Assembly: GCA_030741455.1 (NCBI GenBank) | Contig: JASLVI010000016.1 | Span: 1-20,042, forward strand | Source of the DNA: Candidatus Poseidoniaceae archaeon | Lineage (GTDB): Archaea; Thermoplasmatota; Poseidoniia; Poseidoniales; Poseidoniaceae | Reading direction: 5' to 3' | Length of the DNA stretch: 20,042 nt | Shown here: in pieces, positions 16,313 through 20,042 of the stretch | How positions within the stretch are numbered: position 1 is the stretch's first letter | How the letters are laid out: every line of letters starts with the position of its first letter | Translations under genes and position numbers: made by a program | Notes under the pieces: generated by a model | Seen by the model: only the letters and a program-made list of their open reading frames with translations | What the model was told of the DNA's origin: nothing | Database searches by the model: none

Positions 16313-17556
16313 CCAATTCTGATGATATGCGCTGGTGGTATGTTCCATTGGAGATTGTCATGTTGCGACGGTGGCTTGTTGCTGCATTCATTATGAATGT
16401 CCTTCTCCTTACAGTGGATTATCTTCGGGCAGAATCTGACCTACTCCTTCTTGGAATTATCTCTTGCCTTCTTTTCGCGGCCCTTCGTGCATCCCTTCCA
16501 AATGTCAATGATACGTTGCGCAGGGACATCTCTCTCGTCTTAAGTGCAGCATTACTCGGAATCGCTGTTTATCGGCTCCTGCGTACAGACCCTACAATCT
16601 TCAACATCTGGATGCACTGTTGGAGTCTTCTTCCATCAGGCCTGACACTTTTCTGGCTATCTGGACGACCTGTGACAGTTTGGACCTCGAGAAAACTTTC
16701 TGATTCAGCGATTGAGTATGGGTTGATGCGAAATGCGAACTTAAACAAAATTTACCATGCAACTTCAACACATATCACGCTTCTTCACTTCGTTGCCATC
16801 ACCGTTATTCCACTGATTTGGATCATCGATATCGCCTTCTCGGAAGGGAATGCGCTTGGAGGACAAATCGGTGATTCGTTTACTACGGAACATTTCTCAA
16901 AAATCCTGAATGGTGATTCGTTCTGGATATGGTTTAGAAATTCGCTAGTCGTCAGTATTGGAACGGCTCTTCTTGGTTTATTCATTGCTATTCCTGCAGG
17001 TTATGCGTTTAGTCGCTACAAATTTACTGGACGTGATGCTTCCATGTTTTCGTTCCTTTTGGTGCAAATGTTCCCTGGAATCATTATTCTCGTTCCTTAT
17101 TTCTTGGTCATGAAGACACTTGGTCTATTGAACTCACATTTGGGACTAATTCTAGCCTATTGTGTAACAGCATTGCCTCTTTGTGTTTGGATGCTGAAAG
17201 GATTCTTCGATACCATACCGCGTGAACTTGAGGAGGCAGCAGCTCTTGATGGATGCAACCAATTCCAAGTTTTCACCAAGGTCGTGTTGCCTCTATCGAC
17301 CCCTGCGATTGCTGTTACAGCATTGTTTAGTTTCTTAGCTGCTTGGAATGAATACCTGTTGGCATTGACCTTCAATACATCAAACGATATGTACACGCTT
17401 CCAGTAGGATTGGCTTCTTTAATCTCTTCAACTGGACAAGCATGGGGTGATTTTGCAGCTGCAAGTTTGTTGGTCAGTTTACCAGTTGCTCTCTTATTCC
17501 TCTTCTTCCAGAAATTTTTGATCGATGGTTTATCGGCAGGTGGCGTTAAAGGGTGA
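16309..17556 (+). CDS. MalG-type sugar ABC permease with an extra N-terminal membrane region
   Basis: This is a 415-residue permease. Residues about 155-415 form a complete MalG-like domain: HFVAITVIPLIWIIDIAFSE, WFRNSLVVSIGTALLGLFIA, PAGYAFSRYKFTGRD, FPGIIILVPYFLVMKTLGLL, the EAA loop EEAAALDGCNQFQVFTKVVL (E308 onward) and AAWNEYLLALTF. Before it lie about 155 residues with roughly four hydrophobic segments (LVAAFIMNVLLLTVDYL, LLLLGIISCLLFAALRA, SLVLSAALLGIAVYRLL, CWSLLPSGLTLFWLSG) that are not part of standard MalG. The ATG at 16309 overlaps the previous stop as ATGA and follows GGAGG. It should form the channel with the MalF part of the fused protein, coupled to the downstream ATPase. Confidence 0.93.
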   Translation: MTNSDDMRWWYVPLEIVMLRRWLVAAFIMNVLLLTVDYLRAESDLLLLGIISCLLFAALRASLPNVNDTLRRDISLVLSAALLGIAVYRLLRTDPTIFNIWMHCWSLLPSGLTLFWLSGRPVTVWTSRKLSDSAIEYGLMRNANLNKIYHATSTHITLLHFVAITVIPLIWIIDIAFSEGNALGGQIGDSFTTEHFSKILNGDSFWIWFRNSLVVSIGTALLGLFIAIPAGYAFSRYKFTGRDASMFSFLLVQMFPGIIILVPYFLVMKTLGLLNSHLGLILAYCVTALPLCVWMLKGFFDTIPRELEEAAALDGCNQFQVFTKVVLPLSTPAIAVTALFSFLAAWNEYLLALTFNTSNDMYTLPVGLASLISSTGQAWGDFAAASLLVSLPVALLFLFFQKFLIDGLSAGGVKG

Positions 17557-17560
17557 GAAT

Positions 17561-18349
17561 ATGGTGAGCGTAGAATTTGAACAAGTGAACAAACAGTACG
17601 AAGATGGGTTTCAAGCGGTCCAGAACTTGACATTGGATATCAAGGATAAGGAGTTCTTGGTTCTTCTCGGTCCATCAGGTTGTGGAAAGTCAACCACACT
17701 CCGTATGCTTGCAGGTCTTGAGGATGTCACCGAAGGAGACATTCGTATTGATGGCATGAAGGTGAATCATCTTCCTGCGGGTGCACGGGGTCTTGGAATG
17801 GTCTTCCAATCGTATGCGCTTTACCCTCATATGTCCATTCGTGACAATCTCTCATTCGGCTTACGGATGATGAAGGGAACTGACAAATTGGATGGAAATG
17901 AAATCTCGAAGCGAGTGAAGGAAATTGCACAATTGTTGGAATTGGATGCTCATCTCGACAAGAAACCAAAGGAGTTGAGTGGAGGTCAGCGCCAACGTGT
18001 CGCACTTGGTAGAGCATTGGTTCGAAGACCAAAGGTTCTCTTGATGGATGAACCTCTTTCCAATCTTGATGCAGAACTTCGTCATCAAATGCGGAATGAG
18101 ATTCGACGTTTGCACGATGAATTGGGAACAACAACCATCTATGTTACACACGATCAAATCGAAGCCATGACGTTAGCCGATCGTATTGCAATTCTCGACA
18201 AGGGTGAGTTGCAACAACATTGTGCACCAATGGAGGCTTATCACAATCCTGCGAACGATTTTGTTCGTTCCTTCCTTTGCAAGCACATCGATGATTTAGT
18301 CGATACAGCAAATGCATTGTTCAAGAAACCAGAGGAGGTCAATGAATGA
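17561..18349 (+). CDS. MalK-type ATPase lacking the C-terminal regulatory domain
   Basis: This is a 262-residue ABC importer ATPase. Walker A is GPSGCGKST (37-45), the Q-loop is in FQSYALYPHMS, the signature LSGGQRQR begins at 139, Walker B is LLMDEPLSNLDAELR with D163-E164, and the H-loop is H197 in YVTHDQIEAM. These are the standard CUT1 (MalK/UgpC-like) sequences. Typical MalK proteins run to about 370 residues with a C-terminal TOBE/OB regulatory domain. Here the chain stops shortly after AYHNPANDFVRSF with a short acidic helix (DLVDTANALFKKPEEVNE), so that domain is missing. The ATG at 17561 follows GGTGAG overlapping the malG stop; a longer frame from 17525 has no support. It overlaps the amylase start by ATGA, so the short length is not caused by a frameshift near a gap. 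Confidence 0.94.
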   Translation: MVSVEFEQVNKQYEDGFQAVQNLTLDIKDKEFLVLLGPSGCGKSTTLRMLAGLEDVTEGDIRIDGMKVNHLPAGARGLGMVFQSYALYPHMSIRDNLSFGLRMMKGTDKLDGNEISKRVKEIAQLLELDAHLDKKPKELSGGQRQRVALGRALVRRPKVLLMDEPLSNLDAELRHQMRNEIRRLHDELGTTTIYVTHDQIEAMTLADRIAILDKGELQQHCAPMEAYHNPANDFVRSFLCKHIDDLVDTANALFKKPEEVNE

Positions 18350-20042
18350 AGTTCCTCGCACGTTTCTTGATCTTGATGATGTTTCTCGTTATCTTTTCAC
18401 CTCTCACCTCAAACGATGCAGAAGCCTCTGAACATGCGCCTTCAACGATGACCACATTCTCGTTCAAGGGCTTTGCAACCGAGGTATCCGTTGTTGGTGA
18501 ATGGAACTGGAGCGAACCCGTTCCCATGGTTGACGAAAACGGCATTTGGACTGCTGAAGTTGAGCTACAGGAAGGATTGTATTGTTACAAATTCATTGTT
18601 GATGGACAGTACATCTTTGACCCCATGAATCCAGAACGTTCGTACTGTGGCGATATCGAAAATTCACTCATTCGTGTTCGTGATCATACACGCCCCCATT
18701 TCAGTGCTGAATTGATGAACCAATCGCTTGTTGTAACCTATCAACCAGGTTCCTCCGGAGCCGCTTTTAGTGGAACTCCATCCGCAATTTCAGGTGCTGT
18801 CTGGGATGCACAACAACTCACTTGGACCTACGATGTAAGTGGATTTGAAGATGGCAAGCACACTCTGAAAATCAATGGATTCGATGTTGATGGAAATCCT
18901 ACTTATGACTTACTTGTACCGTTTTGGACTGGACCGAGTGCTGATTTTGAATGGCAAGATGCACTCATCTACATGGTCATGACCGACCGATTTGTCAATG
19001 GCAATACTTCCAACGATGAACCCATGGTTGGTGCTGCCCAAGGAGCTGACTGGCAAGGTGGCGACTTTGCTGGGGTAACCCAGATGATTGAATCCGGTTA
19101 TTTCGATGAATTAGGCGTTGGAGCGCTCTGGCTTTCTCCATTTAATACAGCGGCTAACGGAACCGGAAAGGCTGCCGATGGCGTCCATGATGTATCGGCT
19201 TTCCACGGTTATTGGCCAACGGAACCAAGAGGTATTGAACCCAAACTTGGAACTGAAGAAGAACTCCATGCGCTGGTTGAAGCAGCTCACGACCGTGACA
19301 TTCGCGTTATGATGGATTTTGTTGTCAACCATGTTCACGAGCAACATACCTACCATGAAGAACATCCAGAATGGTTCAATGCTGGTTGTATTTGTGGTTC
19401 TGCAGACTGTGATTGGACCGAGCATCGTTTGGATTGCCAATTCACATCGTACATGCCAGATGTCAATTGGAAGATTCGTAATGCTTCTGAACAATTCATC
19501 GATGATGCACTCTGGTGGCTTGAAACCTACGATCTTGATGGCTTACGGATTGATGCGGTGAAGCACGTTGAAGATTTGGCCACGAGAAATTTAGTGGCGC
19601 AAATCAACGACCGATTCGAAACGGTTGGAACGGATTACTATCTCAAAGGAGAAACTGCGATGGGTTGGGATGGTCACTCGCTTGAAGATAATCAAGATCA
19701 ATATGGGGCAATCAATGCTTACATGGGTGAGGATGGATTGGACGGTCAAGCCGACTTTGTTCTGTATCATGCGGTCGTTGACAATGTCTTTGTTTCAGGC
19801 AACGAAAACTATCAGCACTTGGATTACTGGACCAACCGAAGTCAGGATCAATATCTGGATGGATCGATCATGGTGCCATATGTTGGCAGTCACGATGTGC
19901 CTCGGTTAACAAGTCGAGCAGATACTGGAACCAATGACGCTTTCAACCAATGGGCAGAAGATGGACTTCCAGGTCAACCGGGTGACATCTCTGCCTACAA
20001 TGCTGCCATGCAAGCCTATGGCTGGTTGTTGACAACCCCTGG
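18346..20042 (+). CDS. Secreted GH13 alpha-amylase family glycoside hydrolase (cut by window end)
   Basis: 565 codons are visible and the gene runs off the window. The N-terminus is a signal peptide (MKFLARFLILMMFLVIFSPL), so the enzyme acts outside the cell. Residues about 36-120 look like a CBM48/AMPK-glycogen-binding-like domain (VSVVGEWNWSEPVPMVDENG; LYCYKFIVDGQYIFDP). The GH13 barrel starts near DALIYMVMTDRFVNG. It shows region I DFVVNH (324-329), region II GLRIDAVKH with nucleophile D403, region III GETAMG with probable acid E436, and region IV GSHD with H516-D517. Four cysteines (348, 350, 355, 364) cluster in a loop after region I. The start ATG overlaps the ATPase stop. The enzyme probably cuts starch- or glycogen-like glucans into oligosaccharides that the upstream transporter takes up; exact specificity is not readable. 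Confidence 0.93.
   Translation, partial: MKFLARFLILMMFLVIFSPLTSNDAEASEHAPSTMTTFSFKGFATEVSVVGEWNWSEPVPMVDENGIWTAEVELQEGLYCYKFIVDGQYIFDPMNPERSYCGDIENSLIRVRDHTRPHFSAELMNQSLVVTYQPGSSGAAFSGTPSAISGAVWDAQQLTWTYDVSGFEDGKHTLKINGFDVDGNPTYDLLVPFWTGPSADFEWQDALIYMVMTDRFVNGNTSNDEPMVGAAQGADWQGGDFAGVTQMIESGYFDELGVGALWLSPFNTAANGTGKAADGVHDVSAFHGYWPTEPRGIEPKLGTEEELHALVEAAHDRDIRVMMDFVVNHVHEQHTYHEEHPEWFNAGCICGSADCDWTEHRLDCQFTSYMPDVNWKIRNASEQFIDDALWWLETYDLDGLRIDAVKHVEDLATRNLVAQINDRFETVGTDYYLKGETAMGWDGHSLEDNQDQYGAINAYMGEDGLDGQADFVLYHAVVDNVFVSGNENYQHLDYWTNRSQDQYLDGSIMVPYVGSHDVPRLTSRADTGTNDAFNQWAEDGLPGQPGDISAYNAAMQAYGWLLTTP

Noticed and set aside
1..20042. Search for CRISPR arrays, tRNA/rRNA genes, insertion sequences and integrase or phage genes
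   Set aside because: No spaced direct repeats, cloverleaf-like sequences, transposase motifs or terminal inverted repeats were noticed; the window reads as ordinary chromosome.

Overview
The window looks like a piece of a chromosome from a heterotrophic archaeon, most likely a marine Thermoplasmatota of the Marine Group II (Poseidoniales) type. The archaeal assignment rests mainly on an archaeosine-type tRNA-guanine transglycosylase with a C-terminal PUA domain. Gene packing is very tight, with many 4-base ATGA stop/start overlaps and no gap above about 110 bases. Several membrane proteins carry acidic, calcium-site-like outer loops. The lineage is an inference from gene content and has not been tested by phylogeny. 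No rRNA, tRNA, CRISPR array, transposon or integrase was seen.

Region 1 (about 1-2650, minus strand) is an iron-sulfur cluster assembly operon in the order sufC, sufB, sufD. The window start cuts sufD. A divergent Nfu-like scaffold gene (2755-3219, plus strand) faces away from it across a 106-base gap that should hold both promoters.

Region 2 (3246-5489) is a long TgtA-type archaeosine transglycosylase. It keeps both catalytic aspartates but has lost all four residues that bind zinc in characterised relatives.

Region 3 (5541-11015) is a co-translated cassette: ATPase, ABC-2-like membrane protein, second ATPase, second membrane protein, then an unrecognised 378-residue protein. The second membrane protein has an outer loop containing a good EF-hand/dockerin-type calcium loop. 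This looks like a two-ATPase, two-permease exporter or membrane remodelling complex of unknown substrate.

Region 4 (11094-13640) carries a bacterial-PH-domain membrane protein, a small TPR-like protein preceded by a perfect 14-base palindrome, and the tRNA pseudouridine synthase TruA.

Region 5 (13691 to the window end) is a maltodextrin-type operon with unusual architecture. It encodes a lipoprotein binding protein fused to the MalF-type permease, a MalG-type permease with about 155 extra N-terminal residues, a short MalK-type ATPase lacking the C-terminal regulatory domain, and a secreted GH13 alpha-amylase family enzyme cut by the window end. Together they would degrade an alpha-glucan outside the cell and import the oligosaccharides.
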